Shown here piece after piece: positions 1 to 9,262 of a stretch of DNA of 64,000 nucleotides; the first letter of the stretch is position 1, and the number at the start of each line of letters is the position of its first letter. A program made the position numbers and the translations under genes. A model generated the notes under the pieces. It saw only the letters and a program-made list of their open reading frames with translations. It ran no database searches and had not been told where the DNA came from. The DNA comes from Ruegeria sediminis (GTDB lineage: Bacteria > Pseudomonadota > Alphaproteobacteria > Rhodobacterales > Rhodobacteraceae): the NCBI RefSeq assembly GCF_005938215.1, contig NZ_VCPD01000004.1, positions 62,001-126,000 on the forward strand. Reading direction: 5' to 3'.

Positions 1-618
1 CAGATCCACTCTTCGACCTTCCTCAAGGGATTGCTGCCCGCCGCCGCCGGTCTGCGCGATCCGGATACGCGCTGCGCCCATGTCTTCCACGTCACGGCCA
101 CCGGTTCGGACCGTCCGCTGTTCGTGACGGACGCGGCGCTGAACGTGGACCCGAGCATCGAGACCAGAAAAGCCAGTCTGATCCACGCGATCCGGCTGGC
201 GCAGAAGCTGGGCATTCCACGCCCCAACGCCGCCATCCTGTCGCCCAGCGAAGACCCGACGCCGTCGATCCAGAACACGATGGACGCGGCCGAAATCTCG
301 GAATGGGCCAAATCCGCCATTCCCGACGCCGAGGTCGCGGGCCCCTTGGCGCTGGACCTGATCTTTTCCAAGGAGGCGGCGGCCATCAAGGGCGTCGAAA
401 CGCCTGTCGCGGGCGATGCGGACATCATCCTGACCCCGAACATCACCACCGGCAACGCCGTGGTCAAGCTCATGGTTCTGGGCATGGGCTGTTGCGCCGG
501 CGGACTGGTCCTGGGCGCGAAGGTGCCGATCCTGCTGACCTCGCGCTCGCAGGGATCGGCGGCGCGGCTGGCCTCCGCCGCGCTCGGGGCGATTGCCGCC
601 AGCGGGGAAACCTCATGA
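1..618 (+). CDS. pta: Phosphotransacetylase (phosphate acetyl/butyryl transferase family), 3' part only
   Basis: The reading frame is open from base 1, so the start lies left of the window; 205 C-terminal codons are seen. The protein matches the C-terminal half of the phosphate acetyl/butyryl transferase family, which interconverts acetyl phosphate and acetyl-CoA. Recognisable stretches are the DADIILTPNITTGNAVVK segment and the glycine-rich LVLGAKVPILLTSRS near the end. Its stop overlaps the acetate kinase start (ATGA, 615-618), so the two are probably translationally coupled. It could be the short Pta found beside sulfoacetaldehyde acetyltransferase (Xsc) genes, or the C-terminal domain of the enoyl-CoA hydratase/Pta fusion common in alphaproteobacteria. 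The missing 5' part would decide. Confidence 0.88.
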   Translation, partial: QIHSSTFLKGLLPAAAGLRDPDTRCAHVFHVTATGSDRPLFVTDAALNVDPSIETRKASLIHAIRLAQKLGIPRPNAAILSPSEDPTPSIQNTMDAAEISEWAKSAIPDAEVAGPLALDLIFSKEAAAIKGVETPVAGDADIILTPNITTGNAVVKLMVLGMGCCAGGLVLGAKVPILLTSRSQGSAARLASAALGAIAASGETS

Positions 619-1703
619 TCCTCGTGGTCAATGCCGGGTCGTCCTCGATCAAGATCGAACTGTTCGGCCGCGATCTGACGCCGGTCCTGTCCGGTTCCGT
701 CAGCGAAATCGGCGGTGACGCCCGGCTCAAGCTGGGTGACGGGAAAGGCCCGGTCGAAGCCCCGGATCACGCTGCCGCGCTGGACGCCCTGTTAAAGGGG
801 CTGGATGCGCGCGGGCACCGCCTGTCTTCTTTCACGGCGGCCGGTCACCGGATCGTGCATGGCGGCGCGGACCTGACCGCGCCGGTCAGGTTGACGCCCG
901 ATATTCTGCAAAGGATCGACGCCTGCACGCCGCTGGCGCCGCTGCACAACCCGCACAACCTGACCGCCATCCGCGCCCTGGCGGAAAGGCTGCCCGATCT
1001 GCCCCAGTTCGGGTCCTTCGATACCGCCTTCCATGCAACGAACCCGCGGGTCGCGACCGAATATGCCCTGCCCGCGGATCTTCGCGCGCTGGGTCTGCGC
1101 CGCTATGGTTTCCACGGCCTCAGCTACGCCTCGATGGTCGAGCATTTCGGCGACGCCCTGCCGCACCGCCTGCTGGGGCTGCACCTGGGCAACGGGGCCA
1201 GCCTGTGCGCCATGATCGGCGGTCGCAGCGTGGCGTCCAGCATGGGCTATTCCCCGCTCGACGGTCTCACCATGGGCACCCGCTGCGGTGCGATCGACGG
1301 CATGGTCGTGCTGCGGCTTGCGGGCGAGCGCGGGATCTCGGAAACCGACCGGCTGCTCAACCGGCACAGCGGTCTGACCGGGCTTGCCGGGACCAACGAC
1401 ATGGCCGCGATCCTGGCGCGCGACGACGATGAGGCACGGTTTGCGGCCGAGCATTTCTGCTACTGGGCCGCGCGCCATGCCGGCAGCGCCGCGGTGGCGA
1501 TGGGCGGGCTCGACGCCGTCGCCTTCACCGGCGGCATCGGCGAGAACGCGGTGCCCATCCGCGACAGGATCATGGAGCACCTGGCCTTCCTTGGCCCGGT
1601 TCCGGTGCATGTCGTGCCGGCGGACGAAGAGCGCCAGATCGCCCGCGACACCCTGCGCCTGCTGGAACGGGAACAACCGTCGCCGCATGAAACACTTGAT
1701 TGA
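615..1703 (+). CDS. ackA: Acetate kinase
   Basis: Encodes 362 residues of the acetate/propionate kinase family (acetyl phosphate + ADP to acetate + ATP). The N-terminus MILVVNAGSSSIKIELF carries the family's phosphate-binding signature. HRIVHGG, FHGLSY, HLGNGASLCA, the DGLTMGTRCGAID segment and FTGGIGENA follow in the expected order. It is slightly shorter than the roughly 390-400 residues of E. coli AckA, as is common in alphaproteobacteria. An open frame extends upstream, but ATG 615 is chosen because the family N-terminus begins there and overlaps the pta stop. With Pta it channels acetyl phosphate either to acetyl-CoA or to ATP and acetate. Confidence 0.95.
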   Translation: MILVVNAGSSSIKIELFGRDLTPVLSGSVSEIGGDARLKLGDGKGPVEAPDHAAALDALLKGLDARGHRLSSFTAAGHRIVHGGADLTAPVRLTPDILQRIDACTPLAPLHNPHNLTAIRALAERLPDLPQFGSFDTAFHATNPRVATEYALPADLRALGLRRYGFHGLSYASMVEHFGDALPHRLLGLHLGNGASLCAMIGGRSVASSMGYSPLDGLTMGTRCGAIDGMVVLRLAGERGISETDRLLNRHSGLTGLAGTNDMAAILARDDDEARFAAEHFCYWAARHAGSAAVAMGGLDAVAFTGGIGENAVPIRDRIMEHLAFLGPVPVHVVPADEERQIARDTLRLLEREQPSPHETLD

Positions 1704-1750
1704 CGGTCCGTTTTGACGAGGCTGTATTGGAACCGCCTGGGAGGAAGCAC

Positions 1751-4570
1751 GTGACGCACCAGCCGAAGTTGGACCTGTCGCCCAAGGTCTCGGACGAGAT
1801 CCGGCGCACCACCTGCTACATGTGCGCCTGCCGCTGCGGCATCAACGTCCACATGAAGGACGGCAAGGTCGCCTACATCGAAGGCAACCGCGATCATCCG
1901 GTGAACAAGGGCGTGCTTTGCGCCAAGGGTTCGGCGGGGATCATGCAGGTCAACGCGCCCTCGCGGCTGCGGGCGCCTCTGAAGCGGGTCGGGCCGCGCG
2001 GATCGGGCGAATTCCGCGAAATCAGCTGGGACGAGGCGATCAGCACGGCGGTCGGCTGGCTGAACGAGTTGCACGAAACCGCGCCGCACAAGCTGGCCTT
2101 TTTCACCGGCCGCGACCAGAGCCAGAGCTTCACCAGCTTCTGGGCGCAGAATTTCGGCACCCCGAACTATGCCGCGCATGGCGGTTTCTGCTCAGTCAAC
2201 ATGGCGGCGGCAGGCATCTACACCATGGGAGGAGCGTTCTGGGAATTCGGCCAGCCTGACTGGGACCGCACCAGGCTGTTCATGCTGTTCGGCGTGGCCG
2301 AGGACCACGACAGCAACCCGATCAAGATCGGCATCGGCAAGCTCAAGGCTCGCGGCGCGCGGGTGATCGGGGTCAATCCGGTGCGCTCGGGTTACAACGC
2401 CGTGGCCGACGACTGGGTCGGCATCACTCCGGGCACCGACGGGCTGTTCGTGCTGTCGCTGATCCACCTGCTGATGAAGGCGGGCCGGATCGACCTCGAC
2501 TATCTCAGCCGCTACACCAACGCGCCGGTGCTGGTGAACGCCGCCGAAGGCCCGGATCAGGGTCTGCTCTTGCGCGACGAGAACGGCAAGGAGCTGGTGA
2601 TCGACCGCGCAACCGGCAAGCCGGCACCATTCGATCAGCCCGGCGTGCGCCCCGACCTTTCGGCGACCTATAAGCGCGACGGCGTCGTCCACCGCCCCGT
2701 CTTTCACCACATGGCCGAGCGGTATCTATCGGACGAATACGCGCCCGAGGCGGTGGCCGGGCGCTGTGGCATCCCCGCCAAACGAATCCGCGCCATCGCC
2801 GCCGAACTGGCCCGCGTCGCCTTCGACGAGGCCTTCACGCTCGACCGGGAATGGACCGATTTCCGTGGCGAAACCCACAAGACCATGACGGGCCGCCCGG
2901 TCAGCTTTCACGCCATGCGCGGCATTTCGGCCCATGCCAACGGCTTCCAGACCTGCCGCGCCATCCACGTGCTGCAGATCCTGCTGGGCACGGTCGAGGT
3001 TCCGGGCGGCTTCCGCTTCAAGCCGCCTTATCCCAAACCGGTCAGCGCCCATCCCACTCCGCATGGGCACGGCCGTCCGGGCCGGCCGCTCGAAGGGCCG
3101 CATCTGGGCTTTCCGCGCGGGCCGCAGGACCTGCAGATCGATGACGAAGGCCGCGCCAAGCGCATCGACAAGGCCTTTACCTGGGAAAACCCGATGTCGG
3201 TGCATGGGCTGATGCACATGGTCATCTCGAACGCCCATGCCGGCGATCCCTACCGGATCGACACGCTGTTCATGTACATGGCCAACATGTCGTGGAACTC
3301 CACGATGAACACCAGCGGCGTGATGGAGATGCTGACCGCGCGCAACGACGACGGCCGGTACGTCATTCCGCGCATCATCTATTCCGACGCCTATTCGTCC
3401 GAGATGGTGGCCTATGCCGACCTGATCCTGCCCGACACCACCTATCTGGAGCGGCACGACTGCATCAGCCTGCTCGACCGCCCGATCTGCGAGGCGGATG
3501 CGGCGGCGGATGCGATCCGCTGGCCGGTGATCGAGCCCGATCGGGACGTGCGCGGCTTCCAGTCGGTGCTGATCGAACTGGCCAACCGGATGCAACTTCC
3601 GGGCTTCACCCGCTCGGACGGCAGCCCGAAGTGGAAGGACTATGCCGACTACATCGTCAACCACGAGCGCAGGCCGGGCATCGGGCCGCTGGCGGGATTC
3701 CGCGGCGAGAATGGCGATCTCGAGGGGCGCGGTCCGGTGAATCCCGACCAGCTGGACCGCTATATCGAGAATGGCGGCTTCTACGTCGCGCATATCCCCG
3801 AAGGCGCCGACTATTACAAACCCTGGAACAGCGCCTATCAGGACTGGGCCGTGGGCATGGGGCTCTATGACAGCCCGCAACCCTACCTGTTCCAGCTTTA
3901 CGTCGAACCGATGCGCAGGTTCCAACTGGCCGCCGAGGGGCATGGCGACCGGCAGCCGCCCGACCACCTGCGCGCCCGCATCCGCGACAAGATGAATCCG
4001 CTGCCGATCTGGTACGAGACCGATCAGACCGGCAACGAAGGCTTTACCGTCAATGCGCTGACCCAGCGCCCGATGGCGATGTATCATTCCTGGGGCACCC
4101 AGAACGCCTGGCTGCGCCAGCTGCACGGGCGCAACCCGCTTTACGTGCCTACCAGGCTGATGCGCGAGCATGGGCTCGAGGAAGGCGACTGGGCCAAGGT
4201 CAGCTCGCCGCACGGGTCAATCACCGTGCCGGTGATGGAGATGGCGGCGCTGAACGACAATACCGTCTGGACCTGGAACGCCATCGGCAAGCGCAAGGGA
4301 GCCTGGGCCCTGACCGACGATGCACCCGAGGCGACCAAGGGATTTCTGCTGAACCACCTGATCCACGAGCTGCTGCCGCCCAGGGGCGACGGGTTGCGAT
4401 GGGCCAATTCCGACCCGATCACCGGCCAGGCGGCCTGGTTCGATCTGAAGGTGAAGATCGAAAAGGCCGCGAACCCCGAGGAAGTGACCGAAAGCCAGCC
4501 TGCCTTCGGCCCGATCAAGTCGCCGGTCGGAACCGGCCCCAAAAACCTGGTCTGGAAGGTAGGCAAATGA
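1751..4570 (+). CDS. soeA: Molybdopterin oxidoreductase catalytic subunit, probable sulfite dehydrogenase SoeA
   Basis: Encodes 939 residues from GTG 1751, preceded by GAGGA at 1741-1745; an upstream in-frame ATG at 1700 lacks this ribosome site. The N-terminus has the [4Fe-4S] pattern of the DMSO reductase superfamily (Cys22, Cys25, Cys29, Cys57). Molybdopterin and molydopterin-dinucleotide-binding domains follow. Cys147 in GGFCSVN is the likely molybdenum ligand. No twin-arginine signal is seen, which fits a cytoplasm-facing enzyme such as SoeA of Allochromatium and Ruegeria. Together with the ferredoxin-like and NrfD/DmsC-like subunits next to it, it should oxidise sulfite to sulfate and feed quinone. 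Thiosulfate/polysulfide reductase or another three-subunit oxidoreductase remains possible; the pta-ackA context favours SoeA. Confidence 0.75.
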   Translation: MTHQPKLDLSPKVSDEIRRTTCYMCACRCGINVHMKDGKVAYIEGNRDHPVNKGVLCAKGSAGIMQVNAPSRLRAPLKRVGPRGSGEFREISWDEAISTAVGWLNELHETAPHKLAFFTGRDQSQSFTSFWAQNFGTPNYAAHGGFCSVNMAAAGIYTMGGAFWEFGQPDWDRTRLFMLFGVAEDHDSNPIKIGIGKLKARGARVIGVNPVRSGYNAVADDWVGITPGTDGLFVLSLIHLLMKAGRIDLDYLSRYTNAPVLVNAAEGPDQGLLLRDENGKELVIDRATGKPAPFDQPGVRPDLSATYKRDGVVHRPVFHHMAERYLSDEYAPEAVAGRCGIPAKRIRAIAAELARVAFDEAFTLDREWTDFRGETHKTMTGRPVSFHAMRGISAHANGFQTCRAIHVLQILLGTVEVPGGFRFKPPYPKPVSAHPTPHGHGRPGRPLEGPHLGFPRGPQDLQIDDEGRAKRIDKAFTWENPMSVHGLMHMVISNAHAGDPYRIDTLFMYMANMSWNSTMNTSGVMEMLTARNDDGRYVIPRIIYSDAYSSEMVAYADLILPDTTYLERHDCISLLDRPICEADAAADAIRWPVIEPDRDVRGFQSVLIELANRMQLPGFTRSDGSPKWKDYADYIVNHERRPGIGPLAGFRGENGDLEGRGPVNPDQLDRYIENGGFYVAHIPEGADYYKPWNSAYQDWAVGMGLYDSPQPYLFQLYVEPMRRFQLAAEGHGDRQPPDHLRARIRDKMNPLPIWYETDQTGNEGFTVNALTQRPMAMYHSWGTQNAWLRQLHGRNPLYVPTRLMREHGLEEGDWAKVSSPHGSITVPVMEMAALNDNTVWTWNAIGKRKGAWALTDDAPEATKGFLLNHLIHELLPPRGDGLRWANSDPITGQAAWFDLKVKIEKAANPEEVTESQPAFGPIKSPVGTGPKNLVWKVGK

Positions 4571-5316
4571 CCCAGCTCCCCCAATCCACCGAACGCAAGC
4601 TGGGGCTGGTGATCGACCTGGACACCTGCGTCGGCTGTCATGCCTGCGTGATCTCGTGCAAGGGCTGGAACACCGAGAATTACGGCGCGCCGCTTTCCGA
4701 TCAGGACGCCTATGGCGCCGACCCGGCGGGCACCTTCCTGAACCGGGTGCATTCCTACGAGGTACAGCCCGAACAGGGTCACGCCCAGCTGGTCCACTTT
4801 CCCAAATCCTGCCTGCATTGCGAAGACGCGCCCTGCGTCACGGTTTGTCCGACCGGGGCCAGCTACAAGCGGGTCGAGGACGGGATCGTGCTGGTCAATG
4901 AAAGCGACTGCATCGGCTGCGGCCTCTGCGCCTGGGCCTGCCCCTACGGCGCGCGCGAGATGGACATGGCCGAGCGCGTGATGAAAAAGTGCACCCTCTG
5001 CATCGACCGCATCTACAACGAGAACCTGCCCGAGGTGGACCGCATACCGTCCTGCGTGCGCACCTGCCCGGCCGGGGCGCGGCATTTCGGCGATCTGGGC
5101 GACCCGGACAGCGACGTTTCGAAACTGGTCTCGGAACGCGGCGGCGTGGACCTGATGCCCGAAATGGGCACCAGGCCCGTCAACAAGTACCTGCCGCCTC
5201 GCCCCAGGGACAAGATGGAGGAGCAGGTGGACGTTCTTGCGCCGCTGCTGGCGCCGGTGGCTGAAGATGCAAAGGGCTTCATGGGCTGGCTCGACAAGAT
5301 GTTGGAGAAGATCTGA
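4567..5316 (+). CDS. soeB: Ferredoxin-like 4Fe-4S electron-transfer subunit, probable SoeB
   Basis: A 249-residue DmsB/PhsB-type protein. Four cysteine groups can be read in order: CVGCHACVISC (residues 21-31), CLHCEDAPCVTVCPTG, CIGCGLCAWACPYG, and the split CTLC...CVRTCPAGA. This is the pattern for four [4Fe-4S] clusters that carry electrons between the molybdenum subunit and the membrane anchor. ATG 4567 overlaps the soeA stop as ATGA, and its stop overlaps the soeC start as TGATG, so the three subunits are coupled in translation. The last roughly 50 residues lack cysteine. Confidence 0.85.
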   Translation: MTQLPQSTERKLGLVIDLDTCVGCHACVISCKGWNTENYGAPLSDQDAYGADPAGTFLNRVHSYEVQPEQGHAQLVHFPKSCLHCEDAPCVTVCPTGASYKRVEDGIVLVNESDCIGCGLCAWACPYGAREMDMAERVMKKCTLCIDRIYNENLPEVDRIPSCVRTCPAGARHFGDLGDPDSDVSKLVSERGGVDLMPEMGTRPVNKYLPPRPRDKMEEQVDVLAPLLAPVAEDAKGFMGWLDKMLEKI

Positions 5317-6188
5317 TGCATCCCGCACCTTCCGTCATCATCTTCACGACCCTGTCGGGTCTGGGATTTGGCCTGCTGTTCTTCCTGGGCCTCGGTTTTC
5401 CGGCGGTATCTGGCCTGGTCGCCTTTGTGTTCTTCGCAATCGCGTTCGGCCTGTCGGTCGCGGGGCTTGTGGCCTCGACCTTTCACCTTGGCCATCCCGA
5501 GCGGGCATGGAAAGCCTTCACGCAGTGGCGATCCAGCTGGCTGTCGCGCGAAGGCTGGTGCGCGGTCATCGCGCTGATCGTCATGGGGCTTTACGCCGTC
5601 GGGGCTGTGTTTCTCGGCCAGCATTGGCGGGTCGTGGGCGTGTTCGGGGCGCTGTTCTCGCTTGCCACCGTCTTCACCACGTCGATGATCTATACCCAGC
5701 TCAGGACCGTCCCGCGCTGGAACATGAAGCTGACCCCCGCCCTGTTCCTGTCCTTCAGCCTGGCAGGCGGCGCGCTTTTGGGCGGTCAGGTCAGGATCGC
5801 GCTGGTACTGCTGCTTGTCGCGGCGCTGGTGCAGCTGGCCTATTGGAAACAGGGGGACGGAGCATTGGCCGCTTCGGGAACCGATCTGGGAACCGCCACC
5901 GGCCTGGGATCACGCGGCGCAGTCCGCGCCTTCGAGCCGCCGCACACGGGAACCAACTACCTGTTGCGCGAATTCGTGCATGTGGTGGGACGCAAGCACG
6001 CGCAAAAACTGCGTGTGATCGCCTTTGCGCTGGCCTTTGTCCTGCCGATCGTCTTGCTGCTGCTGCCCTTCAACCACGTCTTTGGCCTGCTCGCGGTCCT
6101 GTCGCACCTGGCGGGCGTGGCCACGTCGCGCTGGCTGTTCTTTGCGCAGGCCGAACATGTCGTGGGGCTGTATTACGGCAAGCGCTGA
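5316..6188 (+). CDS. soeC: DmsC-type membrane anchor subunit, probable SoeC
   Basis: Encodes 290 residues that are strongly hydrophobic along most of the chain, with about eight candidate membrane helices, matching the DMSO reductase anchor subunit (DmsC) family. A conserved-looking STFHLGHPERAWKAF loop follows the second helix, and HVVGRKHAQKLR lies in a later loop. The subunit would bind quinone and hold SoeAB at the membrane. It is the last gene of the pta-ackA-soeABC series. A GC hairpin follows it at 6204-6222, before the convergent dapA. Confidence 0.82.
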   Translation: MHPAPSVIIFTTLSGLGFGLLFFLGLGFPAVSGLVAFVFFAIAFGLSVAGLVASTFHLGHPERAWKAFTQWRSSWLSREGWCAVIALIVMGLYAVGAVFLGQHWRVVGVFGALFSLATVFTTSMIYTQLRTVPRWNMKLTPALFLSFSLAGGALLGGQVRIALVLLLVAALVQLAYWKQGDGALAASGTDLGTATGLGSRGAVRAFEPPHTGTNYLLREFVHVVGRKHAQKLRVIAFALAFVLPIVLLLLPFNHVFGLLAVLSHLAGVATSRWLFFAQAEHVVGLYYGKR

Positions 6189-6203
6189 AGCAGGCGGAGA
6201 TCG

Positions 6204-6246
6204 CCGGGGGCGTTGCCCCCGGACCCCCAGAGTACTTGTGAAAAGA
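6204..6246. repeat. GC hairpin with conserved-looking tail, probable dispersed intergenic repeat / terminator
   Basis: CCGGGGGC (6204-6211) and GCCCCCGG (6215-6222) form a perfect 8-bp stem with a GTT loop. ACCCCCAG and a tail ending GAAAAGATGAAG (to about 6246) follow. From memory, elements of this form (GC hairpin, CCCCC, then AAGATGAAG) recur between genes in Rhodobacterales chromosomes. The element sits between convergent soeC and dapA, so it may also end transcription. No second copy was noticed in this window. Confidence 0.5.
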
Positions 6247-6279
6247 TGAAGTGTTCGGGCTTTGCTCAGCGGCTTCGGA

Positions 6280-7152
6280 TCACAGGATGCCCGCGTGCTT
6301 CATAGCGGCGTCGATGGCGGCCTTGGTGCCGTTCTCGAGGCCGGTCAGCGGCGAGCGCACCTCTTCGGTGCAGAGGCCCAGCTTGCTGAGCGCATATTTC
6401 GCGCCGACCAGGCCCGGCTCGATGAAGATCGCCTCGTGCAGCGGCATCAGGCGGTCCTGGTATTCGAGCGCCTTGGCGTAGTTTCCGTCGAGCGTCGCCT
6501 GCTGGAACTCGGCGCAGAGTTTCGGCGCGACGTTGGCGGTGACCGAGATGCAGCCGACGCCGCCATGCGCGTTGAAGCCCAGCGCCGAGGCGTCTTCGCC
6601 CGACAGCTGGCAGAACTCGGGTCCGCAGGTGGCGCGCTGCTCGCTGACGCGGGTGACGTCGCCGGTGGCGTCCTTGACGCCGACGATGCGGGGCAGTCTC
6701 GCAAGTTCGCCCATGGTTTCGGGGGTCATGTCCACCACGGAACGGCCCGGGATGTTGTAGATGATGATCGGAATGTCGGCGCAGTCGTGCAGCGCCGTGA
6801 AATGCGCCACCATGCCGCGCTGGGTCGGCTTGTTGTAATAGGGCGTCACGACCAGCGCCGCGTCGGCGCCGACCTTCTCCGCGAATTGCACGAAGCGAAT
6901 CGCCTCGATCGTGTTGTTCGACCCGGCCCCGGCGATGACCGGTACGCGGCCCGCGGCGGCCTTGACCACCTCGGCCACGACGGTTTCGTGCTCTTCATGG
7001 GTGAGCGTCGGGCTTTCGCCGGTGGTCCCGACCGGGACCAGCCCGGTGGAGCCTTCGCCGATCTGCCATTCCACCAGTTGTTTCAGGGTTTCCAGGTCCA
7101 GCTCGCCGTTGCGGAACGGGGTGACGAGGGCTGGCATAGAGCCTTTGAACAT
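6280..7152 (-). CDS. dapA: 4-hydroxy-tetrahydrodipicolinate synthase
   Basis: Encodes 290 residues, the usual DapA length. The enzyme condenses pyruvate and aspartate semialdehyde in the lysine/diaminopimelate pathway. Signatures include MPALVTPF at the start, [33 protein letters not shown] (catalytic Tyr, then Arg), and VGVKDATGD with the Schiff-base lysine. ATG 7152 is chosen because GGGAG precedes it by about 8 bases and the protein then starts [13 protein letters not shown]; the frame is open much further upstream without family similarity. It diverges from the lytic transglycosylase gene. Confidence 0.95.
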   Translation of the reverse strand: MFKGSMPALVTPFRNGELDLETLKQLVEWQIGEGSTGLVPVGTTGESPTLTHEEHETVVAEVVKAAAGRVPVIAGAGSNNTIEAIRFVQFAEKVGADAALVVTPYYNKPTQRGMVAHFTALHDCADIPIIIYNIPGRSVVDMTPETMGELARLPRIVGVKDATGDVTRVSEQRATCGPEFCQLSGEDASALGFNAHGGVGCISVTANVAPKLCAEFQQATLDGNYAKALEYQDRLMPLHEAIFIEPGLVGAKYALSKLGLCTEEVRSPLTGLENGTKAAIDAAMKHAGIL

Positions 7153-7288
7153 GGAAAACGCTCCCTTGATGTCGACGTGACGGGAAATACCCGCCGATTT
7201 CGCACGCGGCCTGGATTGTGAGTTGATCCCGGCGGCGCACCGTATATCGTGAATGGCTGTATCCTCGGTTTGTTGGGAATTGCAAGGG

Positions 7289-9262
7289 ATGACGCGCGTT
7301 CTGAACCCTCTTCTGGCCCTGATTCTGTGTTGCCTGGCCCTGTCCGTGCCTGCGCGCGCCGATACGGTCGACGATCTGCGCCTCGCCATGGCGGAAATGC
7401 GGGACGGCAACTGGAACGAGGCGCTGGACGCGGCCGGCCAGCGCGGCTCGGTGGCGCGCGACATCATCGTCTGGCACTGGCTGCGGCAGGGATTCGGAAG
7501 TTCCGGCGACGTGCTCGTGTTCCTGGCCCGGCGCCCGGACTGGCCCGGGCTGGAGTATTTGCGCAGGAAAGGCGAGCCCGCCTTCACCAATGCCGATCCC
7601 GACCGCGTGCTGCAATTCTACCGGGAAAACCCGCCCCAGACCGCCGAAGGCGCCCTGAACCACGCCGTTGCGCTGATGGCCAAGGGGATGCGCGGCGATG
7701 CCGAGGCCAACCTGGTCATGGCCTGGCGCACCATGCCGATGGGCAAAGGGTTGCAGAAGAACTATCTTGAGAATTTCTCGAAATTGCTGAAGCCCCATCA
7801 CGAGGCGCGGCTGGACCGCATGTTGTGGGACGGGCACCTGGTCAGCGCGAAACAGATGCTGCCGCTGGTGGGCGAGGATCAGCGCAAGCTGGCGCAGGCG
7901 CGGATCGATCTGCGTGACATGGCCCCGGGCGTGGATGCGCGCATCGCGGCGGTGCCGAAATCCCTGATCGATTCTCCGGGCCTTGCGTTCGAAAGGTTCA
8001 TGTGGCGCGACCGCAAGGAACTGGACGACAGCGCCATCGAACTGATGCTGCAGCGTTCCACCGGGCCGGAAGCCTTGGGCGAACCCTCGAAATGGGCCGA
8101 AGGCCGCCGCAGGCTGGCGCGACTGAAAATGCGCGAAGGCGAACCGGCCACTGCTTACAAGATCGCGGCCCAGCACTTCATGACGTCCGACGCAGGCTAT
8201 TCCTATGCCGATCTGGAATGGCTCGCTGGGTTCCTCGCGCTGCGGAAACTGAATGATCCGGCGACGGCCGCCCGTCATTTCGAACGGTTCTCGGAGGCGG
8301 TGCAGTCGCCGATATCGAAGGGACGCGCCGGTTACTGGCTGGGCCGCGCCTATGCCGAGCTTGGCGATGCGGAAAAGGCGCACGAAGCCTATGCGATGGG
8401 GGCCGAGCATCAGACCTCGTTCTACGGTCTTCTGGCCGCCGAACGGATCGGCCGCCCGTTCGATCCCGAGCTTGCCAGCCCCACTCCCGCACCGGGCTGG
8501 CGCGAGGCCCCGTTCGCCGATTCAAGCGTTCTCGAAGCCGGGCTGCTGCTGCTGAAGGCCGGGGAACGGGATCTGGCCGAGCGTTTTCTGACTCACCTGG
8601 TCGAGGGGCTTGACCAGAAACAGGCGCTGCAACTGGGAGACATGGCGCTGGACATGGACGAACCGCATCTGGCGGTGATGATCGCCAAGCGGGCGGCGGA
8701 GGCGGGTGTCGTGTTGCCGGCCGCCTATTACCCGCTGCACCCTGTGGCCGATCTGGGACTGCCGATGGCCCAGGAGATGACGCTGGCCATCGCCCGCCGC
8801 GAAAGCGAGTTCGACCCGATCGTGGTCAGCGGCGCCGGGGCGCTGGGTTTGATGCAGGTCATGCCGGCGACGGCCAAATACGTGGCCAAGGACATGGGCA
8901 TCCTCAGCAAGCACAAGACCACGCGGCTGACTTCGGACTGGAAGTACAACGCCACGCTGGGCGCGCACTACCTTGCCGGGCTCGCCGCCGATCTCGACGG
9001 CAACGTCGTCATGATGGCCGCCGGGTACAACGCCGGGCCGGGGCGGCCGATCTCGTGGATGAAACGTTTCGGCGATCCCCGGACCGGAGAGGTGGACGTG
9101 ATCGACTGGATCGAGCACATCCCGTTCAACGAGACCCAGAATTACGTCATGCGGGTTGCCGAAAGCCTGCCGGTCTACCGCGCACGGCTGGGCAGGCCGG
9201 CACTGCCGATTCCGTTTTCGCAGGAACTGATCGGCTCAACGCTGCTTTCGTTCGCGCCATAG
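7289..9262 (+). CDS. Soluble lytic murein transglycosylase (Slt70-like)
   Basis: Encodes 657 residues from ATG 7289, beginning with a typical Sec signal peptide ([20 protein letters not shown]). A long alpha-helical, TPR-like superhelix follows. The C-terminal SLT domain contains [10 protein letters not shown], with Glu505 as the likely catalytic acid, then [18 protein letters not shown] and [10 protein letters not shown]. It would cleave the MurNAc-GlcNAc bond of peptidoglycan in the periplasm to give anhydro-muropeptides. A longer open frame begins at 7253, but the signal peptide supports 7289. Its last 27 bases overlap the convergent DMT transporter gene. Confidence 0.92.
   Translation: MTRVLNPLLALILCCLALSVPARADTVDDLRLAMAEMRDGNWNEALDAAGQRGSVARDIIVWHWLRQGFGSSGDVLVFLARRPDWPGLEYLRRKGEPAFTNADPDRVLQFYRENPPQTAEGALNHAVALMAKGMRGDAEANLVMAWRTMPMGKGLQKNYLENFSKLLKPHHEARLDRMLWDGHLVSAKQMLPLVGEDQRKLAQARIDLRDMAPGVDARIAAVPKSLIDSPGLAFERFMWRDRKELDDSAIELMLQRSTGPEALGEPSKWAEGRRRLARLKMREGEPATAYKIAAQHFMTSDAGYSYADLEWLAGFLALRKLNDPATAARHFERFSEAVQSPISKGRAGYWLGRAYAELGDAEKAHEAYAMGAEHQTSFYGLLAAERIGRPFDPELASPTPAPGWREAPFADSSVLEAGLLLLKAGERDLAERFLTHLVEGLDQKQALQLGDMALDMDEPHLAVMIAKRAAEAGVVLPAAYYPLHPVADLGLPMAQEMTLAIARRESEFDPIVVSGAGALGLMQVMPATAKYVAKDMGILSKHKTTRLTSDWKYNATLGAHYLAGLAADLDGNVVMMAAGYNAGPGRPISWMKRFGDPRTGEVDVIDWIEHIPFNETQNYVMRVAESLPVYRARLGRPALPIPFSQELIGSTLLSFAP

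Noticed and set aside
2726..4213. A 495-codon open frame on the minus strand
   Set aside because: It lies wholly antisense to soeA. The peptide is rich in His, Gly, Arg and Val in the manner of reversed GC-rich codons and has no domain.
1751..6188. Reading the molybdopterin complex as formate dehydrogenase or thiosulfate/polysulfide reductase
   Set aside because: No export signal is seen on the catalytic subunit and no formate or sulfur-reduction genes are nearby, while pta-ackA fit the Xsc/SoeABC setting. It was kept as an alternative rather than the main call.
7216..7248. TTGTGA and TATATC as a promoter for the lytic transglycosylase gene
   Set aside because: The spacing between the two hexamers is 21 bases, too long for a convincing sigma-70 promoter; an alternative TTGATC gives a gap that is too short.
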